Shown here piece after piece: positions 46,937-57,074 of a DNA stretch of 64,000 nucleotides. The notes below the pieces were generated by a model. The model was given only the letters and a program-made list of their open reading frames with translations. It was not told the DNA's origin and made no database searches. Each line of letters begins with the position of its first letter. The stretch's first letter is position 1. The stretch comes from an uncultured Anaerobiospirillum sp. GTDB taxonomy: Bacteria > Pseudomonadota > Gammaproteobacteria > Enterobacterales > Succinivibrionaceae. The stretch lies in the NCBI GenBank assembly GCA_944389615.1, contig CALXNA010000011.1:1-64000 (forward strand), read 5' to 3'. The position numbers and the translations under genes were made by a program.

Positions 46937-48541
46937 ATGTTGAAGCTGAAGTTAGCCCTGCGTTTTGTGCGCTCGCGCCGTAAGGGCGCGCTGACGCGCT
47001 TTATCTCCTTTGCCTCGACCTGTGGCATTGCCATCGGTGTCTTCGCCGCGATCGTCGGCTTCTCGGCCATGAACGGCTTTGAGTACGAGCTCGAGCATCG
47101 CGTGCTCTCGATCATCCCGTCGGCGCAGCTCAACTCGACCGGCCCTTACTTTGAAGATCCCGACGATTTGCAGCACGTGCTCTCCTTGGGGCAGGGCATC
47201 GTCGCCACCGCGCCGGCCATTGACCAGCGCGCTATTGTCTCGGCTAATCGCTCCTTTGCGCCCTTGATGATTTCAGGTATCAAAAGCGAGCAAGAAAAGC
47301 AGGTCATCGCCATTCAGCGCTTTGTCAGCATCGATCTCGACTGCCTCAACAGCGCGCTTTACCCGGCCTTAAGCGAGAAGTGTGCGCTTAGTGCCTCCAA
47401 AGAGCGCTCGGCGCTCCTTAGCACCGAAGTTACGGCCGAGCCTGAGACCGATCAGATCTTGGGCTATGCCACCGAAACCGATCAGGCTAAGGTCTTAGCG
47501 ACGCTGCAGGCCGAAGAGCACGAGTTCAGCGAGGACTTCGGGGGCCTCGGCGGCACGGCGCTTCCGCTCTCTGCCCCAGATTTCTCGGCGGCGACCTTAG
47601 AGGAGATTGCAGCGCGGCGCGCCCAGAGCGCGGGTTCGACGGCCTATAGCGCGGCGGCCAATCCGCTGACGACGGTGGTGACCCACGATAGCAGCACCTT
47701 GCCGCGTATCATCTTGGGGGCGGGCGTGGCCAAGAAGCTGCGCGTCGCGGTGGGCGATGAGATCAACGTTGTGACCCTAGATAGCGCCATGGTTGAAGCC
47801 GAGTCGATGACCGCGCGCAGTGTGACGCGCTCTTTGAAGACGCCGCAGCGCCATAAGGCGGTAGTGATCGGCATCATTCGCATCGGCGGACAGCTGGACT
47901 CGGTCATCTCGCTCATGAACTTTGCTGACCTGCAGGCTATCGCTAAGCTGCAGGGCCCCAACAGCATCCATATCCGCACGGATAATCAGCAGCATACCAA
48001 CCAGATCGTCTATGAGGCAACCAGCGGCAAGATCAAGGAGAATGCCTATCTCATGACGTGGATGAGCTCGCAGGGCAAGCTCTACCACGACATCCAGATG
48101 ATCCGCCAGATAATGTTTATCTCCATGTTCTTAGTCCTTGCGGTCGCATGTTTTAATATCGTATCGAACTTGATGATGCTCGTGGGCGAGAAGCGACGTG
48201 AGATCGCGATTTTGCTGACTATGGGCATGAAACCAAGCCAAGTGATTACCACCTTTTCGCTGATGGCCTTGATCTCCGGCGGTTATGGCGCCGCCATTGG
48301 TCTGATCTTAGGCGTGGTGACTTCGCTCACCTTGACGCCGCTGACCTTGTCCTTTAAGGACTGGTTTGGCTTTGAGCTGCTCAACGAAGAGGTTTACTTC
48401 ATCAACTTCATCCCATGTCGCTTAGAGCTCATGGATGTGGTCTTGGTGTTGGCGATTTCCTTGGTGATGAGTTGGCTTGCCGCGCTCTATCCAGCCTTCC
48501 GGGCGGCGCGCATTGCCCCAGCTAAAGAGTTGAATCTGTAG
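46937..48541 (+). CDS. lolE: Lipoprotein-releasing system transmembrane protein LolE
   Basis: Second membrane subunit of LolCDE. AGGGG lies six bases before the ATG. The 534-residue protein has the N-terminal helix (FASTCGIAIGVFAAIVGFSAMNGFEYE in part), a periplasmic domain, and three C-terminal helices with RQIMFISMFLVLAVACFNIVSN and GEKRREIAILLTMGM. It is about 120 residues longer than E. coli LolE because of an extra Ala/Glu/Ser-rich segment in the periplasmic domain at about residues 135-245. The segment shows no recognised motif. lolC here is of near-normal length, so the expansion is specific to LolE. Assignment is certain from operon and sequence. Confidence 0.93.
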   Translation: MLKLKLALRFVRSRRKGALTRFISFASTCGIAIGVFAAIVGFSAMNGFEYELEHRVLSIIPSAQLNSTGPYFEDPDDLQHVLSLGQGIVATAPAIDQRAIVSANRSFAPLMISGIKSEQEKQVIAIQRFVSIDLDCLNSALYPALSEKCALSASKERSALLSTEVTAEPETDQILGYATETDQAKVLATLQAEEHEFSEDFGGLGGTALPLSAPDFSAATLEEIAARRAQSAGSTAYSAAANPLTTVVTHDSSTLPRIILGAGVAKKLRVAVGDEINVVTLDSAMVEAESMTARSVTRSLKTPQRHKAVVIGIIRIGGQLDSVISLMNFADLQAIAKLQGPNSIHIRTDNQQHTNQIVYEATSGKIKENAYLMTWMSSQGKLYHDIQMIRQIMFISMFLVLAVACFNIVSNLMMLVGEKRREIAILLTMGMKPSQVITTFSLMALISGGYGAAIGLILGVVTSLTLTPLTLSFKDWFGFELLNEEVYFINFIPCRLELMDVVLVLAISLVMSWLAALYPAFRAARIAPAKELNL

Positions 48542-48568
48542 CAGACGCTACCTGATAGGAGAAGAGAC

Positions 48569-49117
48569 ATGCCTAAAGCTTTAGTGGCCTATGCCAATGG
48601 TTCTGAGGATATGGAGGCTACCGCAGTCGCCTCGATCTTATGCCGCGGCGGCGTCGAGGTCACCCGCGCTGCGGTAGTTCGCGAAGGTAAGGAAGTTGTG
48701 CTCTCGCACGGCCAGCGCACTGTGTGCGACGCCAACATCGCCGACTGCAAGGATCAATACGATATCATCGTGATCCCAGGCGGCTTAGAGGGCTCGCAGA
48801 ACTGCGCGAACTGCCCAGTCTTAACTGAGCTCTTAAAGGCCCAACAGGCCGCAGGCCGCTACATCGGCGCCATCTGCGCCGCTCCGGGCTTTGTCTTAGC
48901 CCACCACGGCTTAGTCGGTGAGGCTCAAGCCACCGGCTACCCGGGCTGCTCGGACAATATCAAGAACTACACCGGTGAGGGCACCACCATTGACGCCGGT
49001 GCCAAGTTAGTCACCGGCAAGGGCCCAGCCTTCGCCATCGACTTTGGCTTAGCCTGCCTCTCGGTCTTAGTCCCAGCTGAGACTCTCGAGCAGGTTAAGG
49101 CCGGGATGCTCTACTAA
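48569..49117 (+). CDS. yajL: DJ-1/PfpI-family chaperone/deglycase YajL
   Basis: A small cytoplasmic protein of the DJ-1 group, described as an oxidative-stress chaperone and a glyoxalase/deglycase (activity debated). The 182-residue protein has the N-terminal ANGSEDMEA block with the conserved Glu and the nucleophile elbow GAICAAPG with Cys103. AGGAGAAG precedes the ATG by a few bases. It begins 27 bases after lolE, so it may be read through from the lol operon, and ends at a strong terminator. Assignment is firm. Confidence 0.92.
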   Translation: MPKALVAYANGSEDMEATAVASILCRGGVEVTRAAVVREGKEVVLSHGQRTVCDANIADCKDQYDIIVIPGGLEGSQNCANCPVLTELLKAQQAAGRYIGAICAAPGFVLAHHGLVGEAQATGYPGCSDNIKNYTGEGTTIDAGAKLVTGKGPAFAIDFGLACLSVLVPAETLEQVKAGMLY

Positions 49118-49186
49118 GAGCTGTCCCCGAGCGCCGATCTGCGGCGCTGGGCCAGCGCGCTGGGCACGAAGACCCTTGGCGCGCCG

Positions 49187-49221
49187 AGCGCATCCTTGCG
49201 TCAGCGGGGATGCGCTTTTTT
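49187..49221 (+). terminator. Rho-independent terminator of yajL
   Basis: AGCGCATCC (49187-49195) pairs perfectly with GGATGCGCT (49208-49216), followed by TTTTT. Confidence 0.9.
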
Positions 49222-49248
49222 GCGCTTTGGCTGAGCACGTGCGATAAT
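49220..49248 (+). promoter_or_regulatory. Promoter of pheS
   Basis: TTGCGC (49220-49225), a 17-base spacer and GATAAT (49243-49248), with TGC immediately before the -10 (extended -10 type). It overlaps the end of the yajL terminator. Confidence 0.6.
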
Positions 49249-49319
49249 TGCTTAATTTTGTTGGGCTCAAAAGCGCAGAGTTTAGCCAATTGAGCTGAGA
49301 TCTGGGGCAGGGCGCGTGA

Positions 49320-50339
<1,020 letters not shown>

Positions 50340-50518
50340 CGCGCCTGCGGCGCGCCATGGCGCGTTACCGCGCCCGTCGCCGCGTCCGCGGCAGAGCCGC
50401 CCTACGGGCGGCATGGCCGCCGCCACACCTTTGTTATCGCATCAGTTTTGACTAGCCCCGGCCCGCTTCAAAGGGGGAGGCCCCGCGCGTAAGAGCAGGC
50501 GGCTAGAGGTTTTTAAAG

Positions 50519-52897
50519 ATGAAGTTCAATAAAAGTTGGGTTGATGAGTGGGTTGCTAACAACTTAAGTGCCCAAGAGCTCTCCGATGCCATCACCATGG
50601 CCGGTTTAGAGGTGGACACCTGTGAGCCGGTCTGCGGCAACTTCGACCATGTCGTGGTCGCCTCGGTAGTTGAGTGCTGGGATCACCCAGACTCTGACCA
50701 CTTACATGTCACTAAAGTCGACGCAGGTCAAGGCGAGCTTCTGCAGATCGTCTGCGGCGCGCCAAACTGCCGCGCGGGCCTTAAGGTCGCCTGCGCCTTA
50801 GTGGGCGCCCAAGTGGGCGATCTTAAGATCAAGAAGGCCAAGCTCCGGGGCGTTGAGTCGTGCGGTATGCTCTGCTCGTACCGTGAGCTCGGCATGTCCG
50901 ATGAGCACAATGGCATCATTGAGCTGCCCGAGGATGCCCCGCTGGGCGTCGATCTGCACGAGTACTTGCAGCTTAATGACAGTACCATCGATGTCGACTT
51001 GACCACCAATCGCCCAGACTGCCTGAGCATCCGCGGTATCGCCCGTGAGGTTGCGGTCTTAACCCACGGCACGGTGACCGAGCCTGCGCTTACCGAGATT
51101 GCCCCGACGATTGCGGACACCTTCCAGATCACGGTTGAAGACGGCGCTGCGTGCCCACGCTACTTAGGCCGCGTCATCCGTGGCGTCAACCAAAAGGCCG
51201 CCTCGCCTTTGTGGATGACGGAGAAGCTGCGCCGCTGCGGCATCCGCTCGGTGTCGCCGATCGTTGATGTCACCAACTACGTCATGTTGGAGTTAGGCCA
51301 GCCGCTGCACTCCTTTGACTTAAATCAGCTCCACGATGGCATCGTGGTACGCTTTGCCAAGGAAGGCGAGAGCTTAGTCCTGCTTTCAGGCGAAAAGGTC
51401 GACCTGACCACCAATACCTTAGTCATCGCTGACAGCCACGGCCCATTAGGCCTTGCCGGTATCTTCGGCGGTGAGAGTTCGGGGATCAGCAGCGAGACTC
51501 AAGACGTCTTCTTAGAGTCGGCCTTCTTCTCGCCGCTCGCCATCAAGGGCCGTGCCCGTCACTATGGCTTAAAGACCGATGCTTCGCACCGCTTTGAGCG
51601 TGGTGTCGACCCACAATTGCAGCGCCGCGCTATGGAGCGCGCCACCGAGCTGCTGCTGCAGCTTGCGGGCGGCCAAGCCGGTCCAATCGTGGAAGTTGCC
51701 TGTGAGGCTGAGCTCAAGGCCGAGCACCACATCAACTTACGCCTTGAGCGCTTGAACAAGGTTTTAGGCTGCACCGTGCCAGTTGCGGAAGTTGAGCACA
51801 TCTTAGCCACTTTGGGCTTAAACCCAGTTAAGACCGAGCAAGGCTACAGCACCACGGCCCCATCCTTCCGCTTTGATCTTGAGATCGAAGAGGACTTGAT
51901 CGAGGAAGTAGCCCGCATCTATGGCTACAACCAGATCCCGAACACCTTGCCGCAGGCCACCATGGTCATGAGCGCCGACAAGGAAGAGGTCTTAAGTGCC
52001 CGCGCCTTACGCCACAGCTTAGTCCAGTCGGGCTACCAAGAGGCCATCACTTACTCTTTTACCGATCCTAAGACCTTAAAGGTCTTCAGTGATAAGGAGC
52101 CACTGGTGCTGGCTAATCCAATCTCTGTTGAGATGTCGGCCATGCGCACCAGCATGCTCGCAGGCCTTGCCCTTGCTGCCAAGTACAACGTCAACCGCCA
52201 GCAAAAGCGCGTGCGTTTATTTGAGCTGGGCCTGAGCTATAACCCAGAAGAGGGCGCGGAGTTTGGGGTACGCCAAGAGCCGATGATCGCCGGTATCGCT
52301 ATTGGTGATGCCGAGCCGGAGAGCTGGACGCAGCCGAGCCGCCACGTTGACTTCTTTGACATCAAGGGCGACGTCGAGGCCATGCTGGCTTTAACCGCTC
52401 GTCCTGAGGCTTACAGCTGGCACGTCACCACCTGCCCATTCCTGCACCCGGGCCAAGGCGCTGACCTCTACTTTGAGGGGCGCAAGGTCGGCTGCGTCGG
52501 TATGCTGCACCCAACGGCCCAAAAGGCCTTAGGCTTCAAGCAGCAGGTGGCGGTCTTTGAGATCGAGCGTAGTGCCCTCTCCACCCGCATCATTCCGCAA
52601 AGTCATGAGATCTCGAAGTTCCCAGCTGTCCGCCGTGACTTCGCCTTCGTCTTAGACCAGAAGTATCACGCCTCTGAGCTCGTTGCCGCGATCCAAGACG
52701 CAGGTGGGACGTTGGTGAGCGACGTCACCATCTTCGACGTCTTCACCAACGAGAGCTTGGGCGACAAGCGCTCCATCGCCTTGGGCGTAACCTTGCATGA
52801 CAACAGCCACACCTTAGAGGATGCTGAGGTTGAAGCTGAGGTCGAAAAGATCTTGACAGCAGTCAAGACCAAGTTCGACGCCACCTTACGTCAGTAA
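50519..52897 (+). CDS. pheT: Phenylalanyl-tRNA synthetase beta subunit
   Basis: Editing and structural subunit of PheRS. The 792-residue protein is normal in length (E. coli 795). It has the N-terminal EMAP-like tRNA-binding domain (VVECWDHPDSDHLHVTKVDAG), the B3/B4 editing module, B5 domains and the C-terminal ferredoxin-like anticodon-binding domain (ISKFPAVRRDFAFVLD). AGAGG precedes the ATG at nine bases. The 179-bp gap after pheS is GC-rich and longer than usual. It ends at a cluster of three perfect hairpins. Assignment is certain. Confidence 0.97.
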   Translation: MKFNKSWVDEWVANNLSAQELSDAITMAGLEVDTCEPVCGNFDHVVVASVVECWDHPDSDHLHVTKVDAGQGELLQIVCGAPNCRAGLKVACALVGAQVGDLKIKKAKLRGVESCGMLCSYRELGMSDEHNGIIELPEDAPLGVDLHEYLQLNDSTIDVDLTTNRPDCLSIRGIAREVAVLTHGTVTEPALTEIAPTIADTFQITVEDGAACPRYLGRVIRGVNQKAASPLWMTEKLRRCGIRSVSPIVDVTNYVMLELGQPLHSFDLNQLHDGIVVRFAKEGESLVLLSGEKVDLTTNTLVIADSHGPLGLAGIFGGESSGISSETQDVFLESAFFSPLAIKGRARHYGLKTDASHRFERGVDPQLQRRAMERATELLLQLAGGQAGPIVEVACEAELKAEHHINLRLERLNKVLGCTVPVAEVEHILATLGLNPVKTEQGYSTTAPSFRFDLEIEEDLIEEVARIYGYNQIPNTLPQATMVMSADKEEVLSARALRHSLVQSGYQEAITYSFTDPKTLKVFSDKEPLVLANPISVEMSAMRTSMLAGLALAAKYNVNRQQKRVRLFELGLSYNPEEGAEFGVRQEPMIAGIAIGDAEPESWTQPSRHVDFFDIKGDVEAMLALTARPEAYSWHVTTCPFLHPGQGADLYFEGRKVGCVGMLHPTAQKALGFKQQVAVFEIERSALSTRIIPQSHEISKFPAVRRDFAFVLDQKYHASELVAAIQDAGGTLVSDVTIFDVFTNESLGDKRSIALGVTLHDNSHTLEDAEVEAEVEKILTAVKTKFDATLRQ

Positions 52898-52905
52898 GGC
52901 GGGGC

Positions 52906-53006
52906 GCTGCCATGATGGGGCCTGCCCTAATGGGGCCCCATCATGGCAGCAGGGGCAGCCTTCAGGCTGCCCTGAGAGTGCTGGGAGCAAAAGGCTTTGC
53001 TCCCAG
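52906..53006 (+). terminator. Three consecutive perfect hairpins after pheT
   Basis: First: GCTGCCATGATGGGGCC with its exact complement (52906-52922 with 52934-52950), a 17-base stem. Second: GGGCAGCC/GGCTGCCC (52953-52972). Third: CTGGGAGCAAA/TTTGCTCCCAG (52981-53006). None has a T tract, so they may act as processing or stability elements as well as terminators. Confidence 0.65.
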
Positions 53007-53148
53007 CGCTTTCGCGTCCGCGCGCCCGCATCGCGGGCGGCGCCCGCCGCGCGCTTACGTTGCGCGGGCTTGCGCGCTGCGCGCACCTGCGCCTCATTGG
53101 ATAAAGATCACCAATCGGCATTTCTTTGCATCAATTCGCGGGCACCCT

Positions 53149-53157
53149 TGCGATAAT
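53149..53157 (+). promoter_or_regulatory. Extended -10 promoter of xseB
   Basis: TGCGATAAT, 35 bases before the xseB start. The same nine bases form the -10 of the pheS promoter. Confidence 0.5.
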
Positions 53158-53191
53158 AGCAGGGGATTAACTCCTTAAGTCAGAGGTGGTT

Positions 53192-53581
53192 ATGGCACAA
53201 GAAGGCTTAAAGAACTTAGATCAAAGCTTGCAAGAGCTCGAGTCCTTGGTCAAAGAGCTGGAAAATAGCAATTTGAGCATCGACGAGGCGATCGAAAAGT
53301 ACACCCAAGGCATGAAGCTCGCGGTGGAGTGTAAGCGCAGCCTTTCTGATATGTCGCGTAAGGTCGAATTGGTGCGTGCTAAGGCGCAGCAGGAGATGAA
53401 CGCCTTAGAGGCGGCCGAGGCCTCTCCGGGCGGCACTCCGGGGTCGGCGCAGGGCGCCCTGCCGGGCGCGGCGCAGCCTGCCTTAGCGCAAGGTCAGTGG
53501 CAGGGGGAGCCTGCGGGGATCCCTAATGGGGTACCGGGCACCGGGGTGCCGGGCACCGGGATGCCGGGCGGTTCGTGGTAG
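53192..53581 (+). CDS. xseB: Exodeoxyribonuclease VII small subunit
   Basis: Small subunit of ExoVII, which degrades single-stranded DNA from both ends; XseB copies wrap the long XseA subunit. ATG 53192 (MAQEGLKNLDQS) has AGAGGTGG upstream. Residues 1-75 are the typical helical hairpin (LEELVKELE-like LESLVKELENSNLSIDEAIEKYTQGM). The protein is 129 residues against about 80 normally, owing to a Gly/Pro/Ala-rich tail ending in VPGTGVPGTGMPGG repeats. It heads the conserved xseB-ispA-dxs cluster, 35 bases before ispA. Confidence 0.93.
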   Translation: MAQEGLKNLDQSLQELESLVKELENSNLSIDEAIEKYTQGMKLAVECKRSLSDMSRKVELVRAKAQQEMNALEAAEASPGGTPGSAQGALPGAAQPALAQGQWQGEPAGIPNGVPGTGVPGTGMPGGSW

Positions 53582-53616
53582 GCCCTTAGTTTCTGTGTGT
53601 GGGTAAGGAGGGGACG

Positions 53617-54570
53617 ATGGCTAGTGCTGATAATTTGGTGTCCTTGGGCCAGCGCGTTAATGATTTTCTCAAGCGCAAGCTCGAGAGCTTGCCCGATGAG
53701 CCTAAAGAGCTCAAGCAGGCCATGGCCTATGCGCTGTTGCAAGGGGGCAAGCGGGTACGTCCGTACTTGGTCTATACCGTAGGGCGCATCTTCAATGCCT
53801 CGATCCATCAGCTTGACTTCCCGGCCGCCGCCATCGAGTGCATCCATGCCTACTCCTTGATTCATGACGATATGCCGGAGATGGACAATGATCTGCTGCG
53901 CCGCGGCCAGCCGACGGTGCACGCCAAATTTGGCGCAGCCACGGCCCTGCTTGCCGGTGACACGCTGCAGACGCTTGCCTTTGAGATCTTGACTGATGAT
54001 AAGTGCACCATCGCAGGCGAGGTGAAGGCCCGCATGTGCGCCTGCCTTGCCAGCGCCGCAGGCTTTGCGGGCATGTGCGGCGGTCAGGCCTTAGATCTCA
54101 AGGCCGAGCACCATAAGCTCACTCAAGAGCAGCTTGAGCAGATGCATGCGCTCAAGACTGGGGCCTTGATCTTGGCTGCGGTCAAGCTCGGCTACATGAC
54201 CGCGCGCTACCAAGAGGCCTATGACAATGCCTTAGGCGATCGCATGAGCCAAGCCTTCGGCTTTGTCGAGCAGCCGCAGCTCAAGCGCGAGCAAGAGCTC
54301 CTCACCACCTTTGGCGCCAAGCTTGGCCTAGCCTTCCAAGTCTGGGACGATGTCTTAGATGTGGCCGGTGATACCGCCACCCTCGGCAAGACGGTGGGAT
54401 CGGATGCGGCCAATGATAAGAGCACCTTTGTGACCTTATTGGGCCTTGACGGGGCCAAGGCCTACGCTAAGACGCTGGCGGCTGAGGCCAAGGCGGCCTT
54501 AGCGCAGCTGCCGGTGCCAACGCGTGAGCTCTCTGAGTTTGTGGACTTTGTGGTCAGCCGTGACCATTAA
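53617..54570 (+). CDS. ispA: Farnesyl diphosphate synthase (geranyltranstransferase)
   Basis: Condenses isopentenyl diphosphate with dimethylallyl and geranyl diphosphate to give farnesyl diphosphate, precursor of quinone side chains and undecaprenyl carriers. ATG 53617 has AAGGAGG five bases upstream; 317 residues result. The first Asp-rich motif is DDMPEMD (84-90) and the second is DDVLD (244-248), both with the expected spacing for the bacterial short-chain type. GGKRVRPYL holds the diphosphate-binding Arg/Lys. It lies between xseB and dxs as in E. coli. Assignment is certain. Confidence 0.96.
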   Translation: MASADNLVSLGQRVNDFLKRKLESLPDEPKELKQAMAYALLQGGKRVRPYLVYTVGRIFNASIHQLDFPAAAIECIHAYSLIHDDMPEMDNDLLRRGQPTVHAKFGAATALLAGDTLQTLAFEILTDDKCTIAGEVKARMCACLASAAGFAGMCGGQALDLKAEHHKLTQEQLEQMHALKTGALILAAVKLGYMTARYQEAYDNALGDRMSQAFGFVEQPQLKREQELLTTFGAKLGLAFQVWDDVLDVAGDTATLGKTVGSDAANDKSTFVTLLGLDGAKAYAKTLAAEAKAALAQLPVPTRELSEFVDFVVSRDH

Positions 54571-54774
54571 GCGTACATTACGCCCAGAATAAGTGGCGCG
54601 CACCTGAAGCGCCGCTAAGTGCTGCGCCCAGCGGTGCGCCCTTTAAGTGCCGCGCCCAGCGGCGCGCCCGTGCGGGCAGCGGCGGTATATCTGTGCCCTG
54701 CGGGGTGATCTGTCGGTGAGGAGAATGGGGCCACACGGCGCAGGCCGGTGGTTGAGGCCCTAAAGGCTGTAGTA

Positions 54775-56979
54775 GTGGAATCAGTTACATACCAATTGCT
54801 GGATCGCATCGATGGTGCGGCCGATGTCCGCGCGCTGCCGCGCGAGGTTTTACCTGAGCTGTGTCACGAAGTACGCTCGTGCTTGATTGAAACTGTCAGC
54901 AAAACCGCAGGCCACTTGGCTTCGGGCCTTGGGGTGGTGGAGCTGACGGTGGCTTTGCACTATGTCTATAACACCCCTCAGGACATCTTGGTGTGGGACG
55001 TCGGTCACCAAGCCTATCCTCATAAGATCCTCACGGGCCACCGTAAGGAATTTGCCACGATCCGCCAGCATGGCGGCTTGCACGCCTTCATCTGGCGCGG
55101 TGAGACCCCTTATGACGTGCTCTGCACCGGGCATGCTTCGACCTCGATTGGCTCGGCGCTCGGCCTTGCCGTGGCTGAGCGCAATAAGCCCGAAGCGCAG
55201 CGACGCAAGGTCGTGGCCATCATCGGCGATGGTGCGCTCTCCGGCGGCTGCGCCTTTGAGGCGCTCAACCATGCCGGTTCCTTTCAAGATCGCGATGTCG
55301 ACCTCACCGTCATCTTAAATGACAATGAGATGAGCATCTCCGAGAACGTTGGTGGTCTTGCCCAAGGCCTTGCGCACATTATGGCAAGCCCCCACTACGT
55401 CAAGCTGGTGGAAGGAGGCAAGCGCATCTTAAGTGCGCTGCCGACGGTGCGTGAGCTCGCCCTGCGCGCTCAGGAGCATGCCAAGGGCATGATTATGCCT
55501 GGCACCTTGTTTGAGGAGTTTGGCTTTAACTACATCGGCCCGATCGATGGCCATGATATCGACCGCTTGGTCACCATTCTGCAGAATGTACGCAAGATGA
55601 AGGGCCTGACCTTCTTGCATGTGGTCACGACCAAGGGCAAGGGCTATGCGCCTGCCGAGCAAGATCCGATCTGCTATCACGGCGTACCGACCTTCAATCC
55701 GCACGAAGGCATTGCCCCGCATGAGGCCAAGGAAGATCTCTCCTTCTCAGGGGCCTTTGGGCGATGGATGTGTGATAAGGCGGTCACCGACCGCAAGCTG
55801 ATGGCGGTAACTCCGGCTATGCGTGTGGGCTCCGGCCTGAGCGAATTTGCTGCGACCTATCCGCATCAGTTCTTTGATGTCGCCATTGCCGAGCAGCATG
55901 CCATGGTCTTTGCCTCAGGTCTTGCCGCCGGGGGCATGCGGCCGGTGGTCAACATCTACAGCTCCTTTATGCAGCGCGCCTACGACGGCTTGATCCACGA
56001 TATGGCGATCCAGAACCTGCCGATCGTGCTCTGCCTCGACCGCGGCGGCTTGGTCGGCCCCGATGGCCCGACCCATAACGGCAGCTTCGACATTGCCTAT
56101 ACCCGCACCGTGCCCAATCTCGTGATCATGGCTCCAGCCTCACGCCACGAGCTTTACACCATGCTCAACACCGCCTACGCCTTAGAGCGGCCGGTGGTAG
56201 TGCGCTATCCGCGCACCAACGGCGAGAGCATGCAAGGCCCCGACCCAAGCAAAAGCACCAGCCTCTTAGGGCGCGCTGCGCGCGTAGGCCCTCAGGTCGG
56301 CCGCTTGAGCGAGCTACAGGATGCCCTTCAGGCTGCGAAGAGTGCCACTGCAAGTGCCGGGTCGCGTGCGCCGCTTGCCTCCTTAATGGTGTCGCCGCAG
56401 CTATCTGAGGCGAGCGCCATCAAGGTCAGCCTTGAGACTAAGCTGGAGCTCGGGCAGGTTGAGACGTTGCATCTTAACTGGGCGCACTTCATTGAGCTCA
56501 TGCAAGCGCATGATGAGGCGACCTTAGGCCGGTTAGGCCTGCCGTGCGATGATACGCTGCTTACGCCATATCTGCCGCACGACCTCACGCCGGTCGCAGC
56601 CGCCTTACAGACTAAGGCGCCGCGCGTCGCAGTGCTGGCCTTCGGCCCAATGGCTCATGAGCTCTATGAAGCTTGTGCCGCGCAGGACTATACCTTGATC
56701 AACATGCGCTTTATCAAGCCGCTCAATGAGGAGCTGATTGCGGCGCTGGCGGGCAGCTACGACCTCATTGTCACGGTTGAGGAAGGTGCGCGCTTAGGCG
56801 GCATTGGCGAGCACATCAGTGCACTGGTGGCGCAGACGCCTGCGGCTCAGCGCGCCCGCGTGCTCAATATCGGCCTGCATGATGCCTTTATCATGGAAGG
56901 CACGCGTGCTGAGCTGCTTGCCGAGCAGGGACTGACCGTGCCGGACATTATGGCGGCGATTGCCGCAGAGCGAGCTTGA
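54775..56979 (+). CDS. dxs: 1-deoxy-D-xylulose-5-phosphate synthase with a large insert
   Basis: Thiamine-diphosphate enzyme joining pyruvate and glyceraldehyde-3-phosphate; its product feeds isoprenoids, thiamine and pyridoxal. GTG 54775 with AAAGG eight bases upstream is preferred (MESVTYQLLDRIDG); a GTG at 54748 is an alternative. Motifs: WDVGHQAYPHKILTG, the cofactor motif GDGALSGGCAFEALNHAG (from 151), NDNEMSISENVGG, the catalytic-Glu region AIAEQHAMVFASGLA and GPTHNGSFD. The protein is 734 residues against about 620, because roughly 100 extra residues lie between RYPRTNGES (478-486) and the C-terminal domain start RVAVLAFGPM (about 616). The insert is Ala/Ser/Leu-rich with a helical look. 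The join keeps the transketolase C domain intact. Confidence 0.94.
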   Translation: MESVTYQLLDRIDGAADVRALPREVLPELCHEVRSCLIETVSKTAGHLASGLGVVELTVALHYVYNTPQDILVWDVGHQAYPHKILTGHRKEFATIRQHGGLHAFIWRGETPYDVLCTGHASTSIGSALGLAVAERNKPEAQRRKVVAIIGDGALSGGCAFEALNHAGSFQDRDVDLTVILNDNEMSISENVGGLAQGLAHIMASPHYVKLVEGGKRILSALPTVRELALRAQEHAKGMIMPGTLFEEFGFNYIGPIDGHDIDRLVTILQNVRKMKGLTFLHVVTTKGKGYAPAEQDPICYHGVPTFNPHEGIAPHEAKEDLSFSGAFGRWMCDKAVTDRKLMAVTPAMRVGSGLSEFAATYPHQFFDVAIAEQHAMVFASGLAAGGMRPVVNIYSSFMQRAYDGLIHDMAIQNLPIVLCLDRGGLVGPDGPTHNGSFDIAYTRTVPNLVIMAPASRHELYTMLNTAYALERPVVVRYPRTNGESMQGPDPSKSTSLLGRAARVGPQVGRLSELQDALQAAKSATASAGSRAPLASLMVSPQLSEASAIKVSLETKLELGQVETLHLNWAHFIELMQAHDEATLGRLGLPCDDTLLTPYLPHDLTPVAAALQTKAPRVAVLAFGPMAHELYEACAAQDYTLINMRFIKPLNEELIAALAGSYDLIVTVEEGARLGGIGEHISALVAQTPAAQRARVLNIGLHDAFIMEGTRAELLAEQGLTVPDIMAAIAAERA

Positions 56980-57074
56980 GCGGCGAAGCGGGCTTAAGCG
57001 GCTGTGCCACCGCGCTTAAGCGGCCGCGCTGGCGCGGGCGGGCGCAAGATTTCACATCAAGTTAGGGAGGCATC

